Source of the DNA: Dendrocalamus latiflorus
Taxonomy: Eukaryota; Streptophyta; Magnoliopsida; Poales; Poaceae
NCBI GenBank assembly: GCA_017311315.1
Contig: CM029620.1
Span: 935,787-999,786 of the forward strand
DNA: 64,000 bases
Direction: 5' to 3'
Of the stretch, positions 33,328 through 44,833 are shown in pieces. Numbering within the stretch: the stretch's first letter is position 1; every line of letters begins with the position of its first letter. The position numbers and the translations under genes are program-made. The notes under the pieces were generated by a model, which saw only the letters and a program-made list of their open reading frames with translations, was not told the DNA's origin and did no database searches.

Positions 33328-35392
33328 TGTAGGACCGAAATGGCGACAGAGGGGGGGTGAATGGAGCCCTTTAAAAATCACCCCGAGTATCCTCACCAAA
33401 TTCTTCTCCAATAGCTATGGCAGCTATGAAGTCAGAAGAGGATTGCTAACTAGACGACGAAAACTAGATCGACAAAAGAATGGGCACAAGCCGGAACTGA
33501 AACAGGGACTGCAAACATAACCGGAACGAAATGCAAAAACTGAAAGTTCAGTTTGCTGAAAACTGGACAGCAAAACTGAAAATTGAAAATTCAGTTTGCT
33601 GAAAACTGGACAGCAAATCTGAAATCTGAAAATTCAGTTTGCTGGAAAAACTGGACAGCAAACATAATGCAGTTTTCAGCAAGACTGCCTGCTGTTTTTC
33701 AGCAAAACAGGCTGCAGATTTCAGCACAAAGCATGCAGATTTTCAGCAAACTGAACTGCTGTTTTCAGCAAGAAGAGCTGCAGATTTTCAGCACAAAGCA
33801 TGCAGATTTTCAGCAAACTGAACTGCTGTTTTCAGCAGGAAGTAAAAATTCAGATCACCACTAAACTGAGAGAATAGATGAAATTCAGCTGCAATGATTG
33901 TTCAATAACACCAAGAGCATAATCTAAATATCATAGGGGCTTCAAATAACAAGATCAAACAAGGGATAAACAGGAATTTCAGATTAGAACACAAAAGCTG
34001 AAAGTTACAGGATGTTTCACCAAATCTCAAATTTCTCCTCCATCTTTGATCCCATGGCCATGATACTTTGCAAACATGTTAGGAATACCCATGGGCTACT
34101 CCAGACCAAGAATCATGCCATCACAAAAAGAGAAATGAGAAATAAACCTAAACCCTAGAAATGAAGGTGTAACTACAGAGAGAGCACAAGAATTTAAATT
34201 CCCATCAAACCCTTGAACCTTTGGTCATGAGATTTTGCAGATAGCTAACTAATAGCCCATAGAGTCTTCATGCCAAATTTCAAATGATTTCGCAAAGGGA
34301 ATATCACACAGCAACAAAACCCTAGAACTGGAGTTCATGAACAGAGGAGGCCAAATCTGAAAATCTGAGATCAAACTTGGTTTGCTCTTTGAATCAACTA
34401 GCCAAATGGCCTTTGGGCATCTTCCATGTCATAGCAATCCATTTTGGCACTCCCCAGCAGCAAATAACAAGAAACTCAAAAAGAGAGAAGATCAACCAAA
34501 ATGAAGAACGAAGAACAGAGGCTACGAACTGAAACCAAAACTTCAGATTTTATTCATCCCATCACAAGGAAATACAGAGGAGTCCCGATACCCCGACTTG
34601 ATACAAAGGAAGGATTACAAGCTCTCAACTCATCCTCTCCCTCACCCCAACTCAAGAACACACACACACATCCATGAAGGGAGGAAGAACACACACTCTG
34701 TTCTATCACCTAGAACACATCGTAGGGGACAGAGGGAGCACCAGACTCTGCCTCTCCAACCACTAAAGACTAAAGGAAAACCAACTCCTAAAGCCTCTTT
34801 TGACTAGAGCTAACCCTAATTCCCTCCAAAATGCTCAAGTGGGTATGCAGCCCCTCAATCCTATTTATAGCCTTGGCTAACGGGTCTCCGCCCCGTTACG
34901 CCTGCTAAATCCAACGGCGCCCGCTCCCGCTTGTGCAGCCTCGCGAATTTCCCGATTCGCCCCTCCTGCACCTTCCGGGAAGCTTCCGCGCTCCTTGCCT
35001 CGCACGCCTCGCAACCACCTCGAGTCTACGTCGTCTTCGACACATCCCGACCGTTCTGACCTCAGCGCCACCTGCGCCTAGTCCGGTCCACGTGTCTCAC
35101 CACGACTCCACCCGATGTCCTGCAGTCACACAGACAAGAAAACACGTCAAATAGCACCGCTCGACACATGAAAGCATAAATACCATCACACTTACCACAG
35201 ACGAAGTCCAAACCTGTCGAAACAATAGAATATACATCCTAAGCCCAAATGACTAAGATTGACCAAAATCCGACCGAGCCCGATTGCGCCACGCAACGAC
35301 TCGACTCCGAACTACTCAAACCAAACTCGACTGACCTAAACCCTTGTCAATTACTCATCACTCTCATGGAGACACGACCACATGGTCTCTCA
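33328..35392 (-). repeat. 3' LTR of the Sirevirus-like element (2,065 bp)
   Basis: On the plus strand it starts TGTAGGACCG and ends GTCTCTCA (element sense: TGAGAGAC...GTCCTACA). It is immediately preceded, in element sense, by the polypurine tract AAGGGGGAGAT at 35393-35403. Confidence 0.95.
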
Positions 35393-37099
35393 ATCTCCCC
35401 CTTGATGAGTCTATTGACAAACTCAGAAAAAGCTTTTAGAAGAGTTTGAGTTTGAAGAATCCAACATGGTCCACAGAATGAAATGAAGCTAATGACCATG
35501 TCGACAGAAGGAACACTAGAGCAACTACTGAAAGAGCAAATTGATCTCCAAAGCTCTAAACTGTTCCCAACAGACTTTTTCTTCTCTATTCTCCCCCTTT
35601 TGGCAATAAACACATCAAGATGCAATAGAGAGAATATGACATGTCAATGGATGAATATGACTGAAGTTTGTTTATTTAAGCATTTAGAGCCATGAGAATT
35701 ATCCATAATGACCATAATGTAATACACCAAGCCATAACTCAATAAAACGCTATCTAGATCATGACAACATATATATAAGCCAGCTAGAGCACATAGATGA
35801 CAATCTGAAATGTAATGCATTTTGTGAGCAACTCACGTCATCAATGAGTAAAGTCTAGCTAGAGACATCCAAGGATGATGCAGGCCATGTCAATAAGCTA
35901 AGCGGAAACAAGAAGCTAGTGTTGAGACAATTAGAGTACTACAAGCTCAAGAGTTTATCATTTGGTTAAGCACTCTTCATCTTTAGGTGATTAAGCAAAT
36001 CTTGCACATTTGACATATTTTCTTTTAAAGCTTATAGCTGTTTCCAACCAAAAATTTTATCATGTGCTAGATCTCAAGCCTTATGCGACTACTCCAAGCG
36101 AGAAGCTTAAGAAGATAGTCCAGGTCATCCAAAACTCCCCCTGAGTTCATGCCTAGTGCAATGGCAAGCCGTCTCATGAGAAAGAATTGGTGAAATCAGT
36201 TTTTTCGCACATAAAAAGAGATCCTTTTGCTTTTTAACAGATTGTGCTAACTCATGATGTATCAAGATGCTAAAATAGCTCAATCTAAGATTCAACCAAG
36301 ATTCAAGACTCAACTCAGCCTATTTGACATGGCATGAATCATACAAGGATAGCTAAAGATAGACTAAACTCAAATGCTAGCATGACAAGTTTTAATTTAA
36401 GTTGAGCAATTTTAATTAACTTATCATGGCAGAAAGCTAGTCTACACATATAAAGTCATGATAAATCTAGCAAGCTAAGCACAAGTCATGGCAAGGTGTA
36501 AAGCATTGTAAACATGTCATAGCAGGATAATAATCAAGGCTCAATGTAGTTATATATTACAATGCTAAATGCTAAAATGCAGAAAAATCCAGCTCCCCCT
36601 CAACATGACATGCAACTTTTAGTTCAAGTTGAGTTAAGTCACAATTAAGCTCCAGAAGCTCCCAAAAGAACTCTCCCTGAACCAAAGCAATAAATCGAGA
36701 AGCTGGCAAATAAAACCAAAACAGGCAGTCCTTAAAGCATAGATAAGATATAGAGACAACTATGGCTCAGACTGACTCTCATCTACCCCATATGACTCCA
36801 GGACAATCAGCTGACAGTAAATCACACACTAGAGAGCAAACACGTACCCTGTCTACCCGAGGGTGGCCCAACCCTCGCTAGAACCTATAAGAAGTGAGTG
36901 AGCTTGACCTAGTGAGATAAGAAGCAGCTAATCCTGGAAGCACAAGATAAAAGTTAGAAGTCTAAGCATCTCGGCAAGAGAAGCACTCTAACCTATGCTG
37001 GAAGGACTAAACCCAAATGCACCCCGAGTGCAATGCAACAGAAATGAGACAGAAGCATAATCAATATAGTAAAGCAGTAAAGCCCAAAGCTCCCCCTCA
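35393..37099 (-). other. 3' untranslated region of the Sirevirus-like element with repeated polypurine tracts
   Basis: There is no coding frame between the end of RNase H (37100) and the 3' LTR. On the minus strand, AGGGGGAG-like tracts occur next to the LTR (35395-35402) and again near 35591, 36137, 36594 and 37090. Sireviruses are known for multiple polypurine tracts in this region. Only the one bordering the LTR would prime plus-strand synthesis; the role of the others is unknown. Confidence 0.7.
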
Positions 37100-38491
37100 C
37101 TACAATCCGTAAGGACACACCACCCCAAGCTCTCCCCGTAGAGCTGAAAACCTCGAACTATCCAAAGGCTTGGTGAAGATGTCAGCCAACTGGTGGTCAC
37201 TCTCCACAAACTGGAGCACTATATCACCCTTCTCTACATGGTCTCTAAGGAAGTGGTATCGGATATCAATGTGCTTGGTCTGAGAGTGCTGCACTGGGTT
37301 TTTAGCAATGTTGATAGCAGACGTGTTATCACAAAAGAGTGGAACACTGTCTAAGGCTAACCCAAAGTCCCGCAGGGTCGAAACCATCCAAAGTACCTGG
37401 CTGCAACAACTGGCAGCAGCAACGTACTCGGCCTCTGCAGTGGACTGTGCAACACCGGACTGCTTCCTCGAAGACCAGGAAACGAGAGAAGTGTCAATGA
37501 ATTGGCAGGTGCCGGAAGTGCTCTTCCTATCTATCCTACAGCCAGCGAAGTCTGCATCCGAAAAGGCTCTCAGGGAAAGATAGGATGAGGAAGAGTACCA
37601 GATACCATAGTCAATGGTAGCTCGAAGGTACCGAAAGATGCGCTTCACCGCCTGACGGTGAGATACGCGAGGAGAAGCCTGAAAACGAGCACACAGACAC
37701 ACTGAGAAATGTATGTCTGGTCTCGAGGCAGTGAGGTAAAGAAGGGAGCCGATCATACTCCTGAACTCTTTCTGATCAACTGGCTCGCCATCCTCATCTG
37801 GGTCAAGATAGGCTGTCGAAGCCATGGGAGTTGACACCGGCTTACCATCACTCATATCGAAGCGCTTCAGGAGGTCACGAGTGTACTTTCCTTGATGAAG
37901 AAATGTACCCTCCCGAGTCTGCTTAATTTGGAAGCCAAGGAAGAAGGTCAACTCACCCATCATACTCATTTCAAACTCGGTGCTCATGACATCCGAGAAC
38001 TGGGAAACCAGAGTATGGGAAGAGCCGCCAAAGATAATGTCATCGACATAGATCTGGACGAGCAGAAGGTCAGCGCCAAGCCGGCGGATGAACAAGGTCT
38101 TATCAACTTTACCCATTTCAAACCCATGACTCAACAAGTAGGACTTAAGCCTCTCATACCAAGCCCTGGGGGCCTGCTTAAGTCCATACAACGCTTTGGA
38201 AAGCTTAAAGACATGGTTTGGGTATTTGGGGTTTTCGAAACCAGGAGGCTGTCGGACGTAGACCTCTTCCTCAATAAGGCCATTGAGAAAGGCACTCTTG
38301 ACGTCCATCTGGTAAAGCTTGAAACCCTTAGAAGCTGCAAAGGCAAGCAGGATTCTAATGGCTTCAAGTCTAGCTACAGGGGCAAAGGTCTCCTCGAAAT
38401 CTAGACCTTCAACCTGGGAGAACCCCTGAGCAACTAGTCTAGCCTTGTTTCGAATAACCACTCCATCCTCGCTCTGCTTGTTCTTGAACAC
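37100..38491 (-). pseudogene. Ty1/copia reverse transcriptase and RNase H (3' part of pol, cut off by a nonsense codon)
   Basis: The reading frame of about 463 codons starts directly after a TGA. It holds the RT (KARLVAQGFSQVEGLDFEET, FAPVARLEAIRILLAFAA, MDVKSAFLNG, PPGFENP, LYGLKQAPRAWY, catalytic YVDDIIFG), the linker (GSLLYLTASRPDIHFSV) and RNase H (FSDADFAGCRIDRKSTSG, AEAEYVAAASC, CDNTSAINIAKNP, HIDIRYHFLRD, HQLADIFTKPL). Length and motif order are normal for copia RT-RH, and I see no other break. It is in the same frame as the upstream protease-integrase frame (38492-40294), and the family has a tryptophan codon where the stop (TGA at 38494-38492) now lies. RT could be produced here only by readthrough. 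Confidence 0.93.
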
Positions 38492-40294
38492 TCACTTAGT
38501 CCCAATAATATTGTGACCTCGCGGGGGCTCGACAAGCGACCAGACCTTGTTCCTCTCAAAATTTTCTAGCTCCTCATGCATGGCATTGACCCAAGACTCA
38601 TCAGATAAAGCATGAGAGACATCTTTAGGCTCAAAGGAGGCAATGAAAGCAGAATGGAGACAGAATTGAGATAAGCCAGATTTTGAGCGGGTAACACGCT
38701 CGAAAAGGTCTCCAATGATCTGCTCTGAAGGATGAGCTTTCTGGATATGTCTAGGAGGTCCAGGATGAGATGAAGAAGTGGCCTCTACCTCGTGAGCTGA
38801 CGAGGTAGGAACAGAGCCACCAGCTCCAGAAGAAGCAGAAGGCATGGGCTGATCGCCTCGAGGTGCGGTGGAAGACGGCACCTCAAGGGGTGGATGAGGG
38901 ACAGGATCAGGTAGACAACCGTCGTCTCCATCATCCTCATCATCCACAAAGATGGTCTCGGACTGCTCTAAAGAACCTGAGATATCGGGCCTAGTCCCCG
39001 GACTGGCCTCGTCAAAGGTCACCTCACAGGTCTCTACCATTTTGCTAGACTCGCAGTTCCAGACCCTATAAGCCCGCGAAGAAGGCGAGTAACCTAGAAA
39101 GATCCCATCACAAGAACGTGACTCGAACTTATCTAGGTTCCCGGACTTCAGAATAAAGCACTTGCAACCAAACACACGAAAATGAGAGACGCTGGGCTTT
39201 CGCCCGTATCTCAACTCATAAGAAGTGCGATGCAAGTGTGCCCTAAGAAATACTCGATTTGAGACATGGCACGCGGTAGCTATAGCCTCAGCCCAAAACT
39301 TCCGCGGTGTAGAGTACTCATTAAGCATCGTCCTGGCCATCTCGACCAAGGTACGGTTCTTTCTCTCCACAACTCCATTTTGTTGTGGGACGTGCGGAGA
39401 AGAGAACTGGTGCTCTACACCTGTCTCACCACAGAAACTCTCGAAGTAGTAATTCTTGAACTCCGTGCCATTGTCACTGCGGATCGCTCGTAAGGCACCC
39501 GGGAGCTCAACAGAAAGCCTACCGAAAAGACCTCGGAAATGTGAAAATGTCTCATCCTTCAAGGCTAAGAAAAATACCCAAGAATACCTCGAGAAGTCAT
39601 CGACCACAACAAGAACATACCACTTCCCTCCTACTGACTGCACTCGAGCTGGTCCAACTGTGTCCATGTGGAGCAGCTGTCCCGGTGCATCGGTCATAGT
39701 AACTGTGACCGGAGGGTGAGAAGCGGCAACCATCTTGCCGTGCCGGCATGGAGAGCAAACAAGATCTTTGACCATCTTGAGTTTAGGCAGACCACGAATG
39801 AGATCGTGGCCGCTAACTCGGGTCAAATGGTCAAATCCGATATGACCAAGTCTCCTATGCCAGAAAGAGAGGTCGCGGGACTCAGAAGCAACTAAACACC
39901 TGAGAGGATCACCAGAAGACTCAGAAAAATCAGCACGAAAGATCCTCCCATAACGAGAAATCCCGCAAACCAGACTACCCGAAGAATCAAGAATTTTACA
40001 AGCATTTTTCTTAAAGCTCACCTCGAAACCGTCATCGGTAAGCTGAGAAACTGAAAGCAAATTGTACTGCAGCTTACTAACCAAGGCCACATCTTTCAAA
40101 ATGAAAGAATCATTAATGCGCACAGTACCTTTGGCGATGACGCGCCCAGACGAAGCATCTCCGAAGGTGATTGACTCATCACCTGGAGCACGGGCAAGGG
40201 AAGAAAACCAACGGGAATCTCCGGTCATGTGTCGTGAACACCCGGAGTCGACGAGCCAAACCTTTCCCTTCCCTGCCCAGCGAACCTGAGTCAA
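38492..40294 (-). pseudogene. Ty1/copia protease and integrase (5' part of pol)
   Basis: About 600 codons. The protease active site is VDSGCSRHMTGD near residue 15. Next come a GAG-pre-integrase region with a zinc-binding type layout (FWHRRLGHIGFDHL ... CSPCRHGKM), the integrase core with LLHMDTVGPARV, VVVDDFSRYSWVF, IRSDNGTEFKNYY and HVPQQNGVVERKNRT (D, D and E of the triad), then the usual IFLGYSPSSRAYRV block and an acidic, Ser/Pro-rich linker to RT. The frame is -1 relative to gag, and the two overlap by four bases (TTGA, 40294-40291). There is no ATG at the start, so expression would need frameshifting from gag. It ends at a TGA (38494-38492) just before RT. Confidence 0.92.
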
Positions 40295-43233
40295 CGAGAG
40301 AGTAAAGTCTCAGTACTGGGATAAATCAAAAGTGATTTTGGCACCCAATACTGAGTAACACGTGGAGCAGATGAAGTAGTCAAACACGACTGACCTCTAT
40401 CTACCCTACGCTCTCCGTGACTCAAAGAAGCAGAAGGTCTGTGAACAGACCTGAAGCTGTTGCGGGGTCCAACTGCTACGGGAGAGCGAGTCGGAACACC
40501 GGCAACATGCTGATCACGCCGCGGATAGCTATCTCGACGGGGAAACCGAGATCTACCCTCAGGACGGCGGAAGACACGACCAGAGGCAGCATGAGGACGG
40601 AAAACAGAAAACTCAGAAAAACCAAGTCCTCGATGCTGCCCAAACCCATCAACAGCAGTAACCCTAGACCTCGTGCTGGTCCTAGGTGCACTCAGGATCT
40701 GGGGCTGACCCTGAATACGCCTAAGAGACTCAACACGGTCTCTACGCACGATCTTGGCGCGCCTGAAGCATCGATCAACCGTGTGTCCATCCTTCTGACA
40801 GAAGGTGCAGTGATACTTCATCCTCTGAGAGGTAGAAGTAGCACGGTCAGGCTTCGCCTTCTGAGAGGCCGAAGCAGCAGGTGGACTCACCTTCCTGTCA
40901 GAGATCCCTTGGACAAAGCCCGCTGATTTGAATTTAACCTCATCAGATCTGGGCTCGACCTCGATCACACCTCCTACTATGGGTCGGAGAATAGCAGGTG
41001 GATGCTTCCTCATATCCTCATAAAAATCATATCCTAGACCTTGACTGAACTTGCAAATCTTGGATTGGTCTAGAATAAGATTAAGCTTCTTCTTGCCTCC
41101 TACAAATCTCTCGAGAGTGTTCATAAGGTACTGACACTCCCGAAAGAGAGAGGTGCAAGAAGAGCAAGGGGAAGAGGGAACAGCAGGAGGTAAGGGAGCA
41201 GATGAAGAACCAACAGCAGAGGGAAGAATGGCTTGTGCACGCACAGCCGACTCTGAAGGGACAGTCCTACTGCTAGCCAGTTGGTTCACGTCGCTAAGCG
41301 TCTCAACCTTACCCTGGGGCTTCTCCCCCTTCTCCACAATCACATTACAAGCAGAATGTGGCTTCTCTAGAAGGTCCTTAGTTAGCTTCACACATTTCTC
41401 ATCCAAAGCAATCAAGTCAGATTTTAGTTTGTTACAATTAATGCATGGTGAGCTAACAGGGTCCTTAGAAGCAAACTGAGCCAACTTCCTATCATGATCA
41501 ATCATTTCTTGAAACTGTTTGGAGACAGCTTCAAGTTCAGCAGTTAACTTAGGACAGTTCAAGCATGAATCAATCGGCTCAAGTAAAGAAGCTTGGAGTT
41601 CAGCAATTTTATGATCTGCCCGTTTTAAGTTCATCTTCAAATTATTGCAATTTTTACAAGGTTCGGGCAGATCAAGGAGCATGGCATAAGGTCCTCTAGC
41701 AGCAATGTCCTTATCCTCACATGAGGTGGGAGAAGTAGTCTCATCAGTAGTAAGTAGGGTAACAGCCATCCTACTCAACTCTAACTCAGCAAGCAGACTA
41801 ACATTCTCCACCTTAATAGAATCAAGCTCGGAGGACACACTATCATGTGAGGTCCTTAACTTCTCCAAATCACCCAGCAAAGCACAGCATGTATCACAGT
41901 CGTCACGGGAGGGAGCAGATGTAAGAGAAGTAAGCTCCCGTGACAGTCTATCTACTTCCTTCTCTAACTCGGTACACCTAGTCCTAGCTCTAGCATGAAA
42001 ACCTCCTAGCTTAAGGAAAGCTTCATTAAGTTGGTCATAGGAGGGACATACCTCGTCCGAGTCGGAGTACAGCTCGCTGTCACTGAGTTCGCCCTCGAGG
42101 GCCATGAAGCACATGCCGGAGAAGTCGTCGCCGCCATCCTTGGGCTCTTGGTCACCCGTCCCGTCGTCGTCGCTCCATCCCTCCACCTCGCTGAGGTCGA
42201 GGTCGTCGAAGGCGGTGAGGACGCGGAGGAAGAGCTTCTTGGCCTTCCCGAAGTTGCGGAACTTCTTCTTTCCCGGCGTCTGAGCTGGAGGCTTCTTGTT
42301 GCGGTTCTTGTCGGTGTAGTCGATCTTGCTCGAACCGCCGAAGTCGTTCTTGCCCTTCTCCAGCTTGGGGCAGTTTGCCCGAATGTGGTTGGGGCCACCA
42401 CACTCGTAACAGATCACGGGTCCGCCTCTCTTTCTGTCCCTCCTCCCCTTGTAAGCATGGGAGAATCTTCGAGCAAGGAGGGCCAGTTGCTCATCCGCAA
42501 GCTGCTCTAACTGATCATCAGTTATGTCACAGAGAGCAGCCAGGGAGAAACCATAAGAAGAATCAGAAGAGAGACCGGAAGCCGAACTGGGATCAGTGAC
42601 CAAGGCCATCGACTGTGACTTCGACCTACGAGAGACAACGTCAATCTCGTGAGTCTTGAGGCGCGAGTACAGCGCGTCAAGAGTCAAGGTCGAGAGGTCT
42701 GTCGTGTCTTTGATGGTGGTCACTTTCATCTCCCACACACGCAGATCGAGTGCCGCAAGCATCTGACGAGCGTTGTCCGAGTCGGGGTATGTGAGACCGA
42801 CCGCTCGGAGGTTGCTCAAGATCTTGTGGAAGCGAGAGAAGCACTCATCTAGGGACTCACCAGCAAGCATCTCGAATTTGTTGTATTCTCGCTTGAACTG
42901 GTCCTGTCGTACCATCTTGATCTGGGTGGTGCCCTCATGGTATGCGTCGAGGGTCACCCAGATATCGTAGGCGGACGGCAGGTGAGAGATGCGATCGAAT
43001 TCGCTTCTACTCAAGCCCTGGATAATGATGTTCCTTGCCTTCGCATTTGCCTCAACATCGGGCATGTTCGCCACGTTGATGTCCTCATCGGCAGGAACAG
43101 CATATCGCACCTTCACCTTCCGCCAGAGAGCGTACCCCTGAGCCTGGATGTACGTCTCCATTCGGCTCTTCCAGAAAGGGTAATCCATGCCATCGAAAAT
43201 GGGCGGCTTGGTGGAGTACTTGTCCGTCGCCAT
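40291..43233 (-). CDS. Enlarged Gag (980 codons) of the Sirevirus-like element
   Basis: ATG at 43233, 43 bases downstream of the primer-binding site. Domain order: N-terminal FDGMDYPFWKSRMETYI; UBN2-type Gag at about 65-200 (SAYDIWVTLDAYHEG, LAGESLDECFSRFHKILSNL); CCHC zinc knuckle at 275-288; an acidic stretch at 345-395; a long coiled-coil region at about 400-630; a second CCHC (C809, C812, H817, C822); an Arg-rich tail. The central part carries five C-x2-C motifs (446, 526, 557, 597, 690), each followed by a Leu-rich helix. Gag would form the cytoplasmic particle that packages element RNA. Sirevirus Gags are known to have a coiled-coil extension, and one was reported to bind the dynein light chain LC8. 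The frame is intact to a TGA at 40293-40291. Confidence 0.9.
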   Translation of the reverse strand: MATDKYSTKPPIFDGMDYPFWKSRMETYIQAQGYALWRKVKVRYAVPADEDINVANMPDVEANAKARNIIIQGLSRSEFDRISHLPSAYDIWVTLDAYHEGTTQIKMVRQDQFKREYNKFEMLAGESLDECFSRFHKILSNLRAVGLTYPDSDNARQMLAALDLRVWEMKVTTIKDTTDLSTLTLDALYSRLKTHEIDVVSRRSKSQSMALVTDPSSASGLSSDSSYGFSLAALCDITDDQLEQLADEQLALLARRFSHAYKGRRDRKRGGPVICYECGGPNHIRANCPKLEKGKNDFGGSSKIDYTDKNRNKKPPAQTPGKKKFRNFGKAKKLFLRVLTAFDDLDLSEVEGWSDDDGTGDQEPKDGGDDFSGMCFMALEGELSDSELYSDSDEVCPSYDQLNEAFLKLGGFHARARTRCTELEKEVDRLSRELTSLTSAPSRDDCDTCCALLGDLEKLRTSHDSVSSELDSIKVENVSLLAELELSRMAVTLLTTDETTSPTSCEDKDIAARGPYAMLLDLPEPCKNCNNLKMNLKRADHKIAELQASLLEPIDSCLNCPKLTAELEAVSKQFQEMIDHDRKLAQFASKDPVSSPCINCNKLKSDLIALDEKCVKLTKDLLEKPHSACNVIVEKGEKPQGKVETLSDVNQLASSRTVPSESAVRAQAILPSAVGSSSAPLPPAVPSSPCSSCTSLFRECQYLMNTLERFVGGKKKLNLILDQSKICKFSQGLGYDFYEDMRKHPPAILRPIVGGVIEVEPRSDEVKFKSAGFVQGISDRKVSPPAASASQKAKPDRATSTSQRMKYHCTFCQKDGHTVDRCFRRAKIVRRDRVESLRRIQGQPQILSAPRTSTRSRVTAVDGFGQHRGLGFSEFSVFRPHAASGRVFRRPEGRSRFPRRDSYPRRDQHVAGVPTRSPVAVGPRNSFRSVHRPSASLSHGERRVDRGQSCLTTSSAPRVTQYWVPKSLLIYPSTETLLSR

Positions 43234-43275
43234 GGCTCTTGAGACCGGTTAAGATCTATGAATTAGAGCTAACCG

Positions 43276-43287
43276 GCTCTGATACCA
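43276..43287 (-). other. Primer-binding site (initiator tRNA-Met)
   Basis: On the minus strand TGGTATCAGAGC follows the LTR end (CCTACA) by two bases. It is complementary to the 3' end of plant initiator methionine tRNA, the usual primer of copia elements. Confidence 0.9.
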
Positions 43288-43504
43288 ATTGTAGGACCGA
43301 AATGGCGACAGAGGGGGGGGGTGAATGGAGCCCTTTAAAAATCACCCCGAGTATCCTCACCAAATTCTTCTCCAATAGCTATGGCAGCTATGAAGTTAGA
43401 AGAGGATTGCTAACTAGACGACGAAAACTAGATCGACAAAAGAATGGGCACAAGTCGGAACTGAAACAGGGACTGCAAACATAACCGGAACGAAATGCAA
43501 AAAC

Positions 43505-43806
43505 TGAAAGTTCAGTTTGCTGAAAACTGGACAGCAAAACTGAAAATTGAAAATTCAGTTTGCTGAAAACTGGACAGCAAATCTGAAATCTGAAAATTCA
43601 GTTTGCTGGAAAAACTGGACAGCAAACATAATGCAGTTTTCAGCAAGACTGCCTGCTGTTTTTCAGCAAAACAGGCTGCAGATTTCAGCACAAAGCATGC
43701 AGATTTTCAGCAAACTGAACTGCTGTTTTCAGCAAGAAGAGCTGCAGATTTTCAGCACAAAGCATGCAGATTTTCAGCAAACTGAACTGCTGTTTTCAGC
43801 AGGAAG
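43505..43806. repeat. CAG-rich inverted and tandem repeats in the Sirevirus-like LTR
   Basis: Three copies of TTCAGTTTGCTGAAAA-like sequence (about 43511, 43554, 43596) are followed by two copies of the complement TTTTCAGCAAACTGAA inside a 66/67-bp tandem dimer (about 43675 and 43741). The arms could pair as stem-loops in the transcript. The same arrangement is in the other LTR at about 33541-33842. Confidence 0.8.
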
Positions 43807-44825
43807 TAAAAATTCAGATCACCACTAAACTGAGAGAATAGATGAAATTCAGCTGCAATGATTGTTCAATAACACCAAGAGCATAATCTAAATATCATAG
43901 GGGCTTCAAATAACAAGATCAAACAAGGGATAAACAGGAATTTCAGATTAGAACACAAAAGCTGAAAGTTACAGGATGCTTCACCAAATCTCAAATTTCT
44001 CCTCCATCTTTGATCCCATGGCCATGATACTTTGCAAACATGTTAGGAATACCCATGGGCTACTCCAGACCAAGAATCATGCCATCACAAAAAGAGAAAT
44101 GAGAAATAAACCTAAACCCTAGAAATGAAGGTGTAACTACAGAGAGAGCACAAGAATTTAAATTCCCATCAAACCCTTGAACCTTTGGTCATGAGATTTT
44201 GCAGATAGCTAACTAATAGCCCATAGAGTCTTCATGCCAAATTTCAAATGATTTCGCAAAGGGAATATCACATAGCAACAAAACCCTAGAACTGGAGTTC
44301 ATGAACAGAGGAGGCCAAATCTGAAAATCTGAGATCAAACTTGGTTTGCTCTTTGAATCAACTAGCCAAATGGCCTTTGGGCATCTTCCATGTCATAGCA
44401 ATCCATTTTGGCACTCCCCAGCAGCAAATAACAAGAAACTCAAAAAGAGAGAAGATCAACCAAAATGAAGAACGAAGAACAGAGGCTACGAACTGAAACC
44501 AAAACTTCAGATTTTATTCATCCCATCACAAGGAAATACAGAGGAGTCCCGATACCCCGACTTGATACAAAGGAAGGATTACAAGCTCTCAACTCATCCT
44601 CTCCCTCACCTCAACTCAAGAACACACACACACATCCATGAAGGGAGGAAGAACACACACTCTGTTCTATCACCTAGAACACATCGTAGGGGACAGAGGG
44701 AGCACCAGACTCTGCCTCTCCAACCACTAAAGACTAAAGGAAAACCAACTCCTAAAGCCTCTTTTGACTAGAGCTAACCCTAATTCCCTCCAAAATGCTC
44801 AAGTGGGTATGCAGCCCCTCAATCC

Positions 44826-44833
44826 TATTTATA
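44826..44833 (-). promoter_or_regulatory. TATA box of the Sirevirus-like 5' LTR
   Basis: TATAAATA on the minus strand, inside the 5' LTR and upstream of gag in element sense. The same box is at 34862-34869 in the 3' LTR. Confidence 0.6.

Noticed and set aside
10071..33579. Idea that the 7.27-kb repeats are giant LTRs of the Tat element
   Set aside because: They do not begin TG/end CA, contain a CACTA element and gene-flank DNA, and the Tat fragment lacks a primer-binding site or polypurine tract at the joins.
33583..33864. 93-codon Gln/Lys/Phe-rich frame repeated in both Sirevirus LTRs
   Set aside because: Arises from the CAG-rich inverted repeats; the frame has no start context, and its presence in both LTRs follows from their identity.
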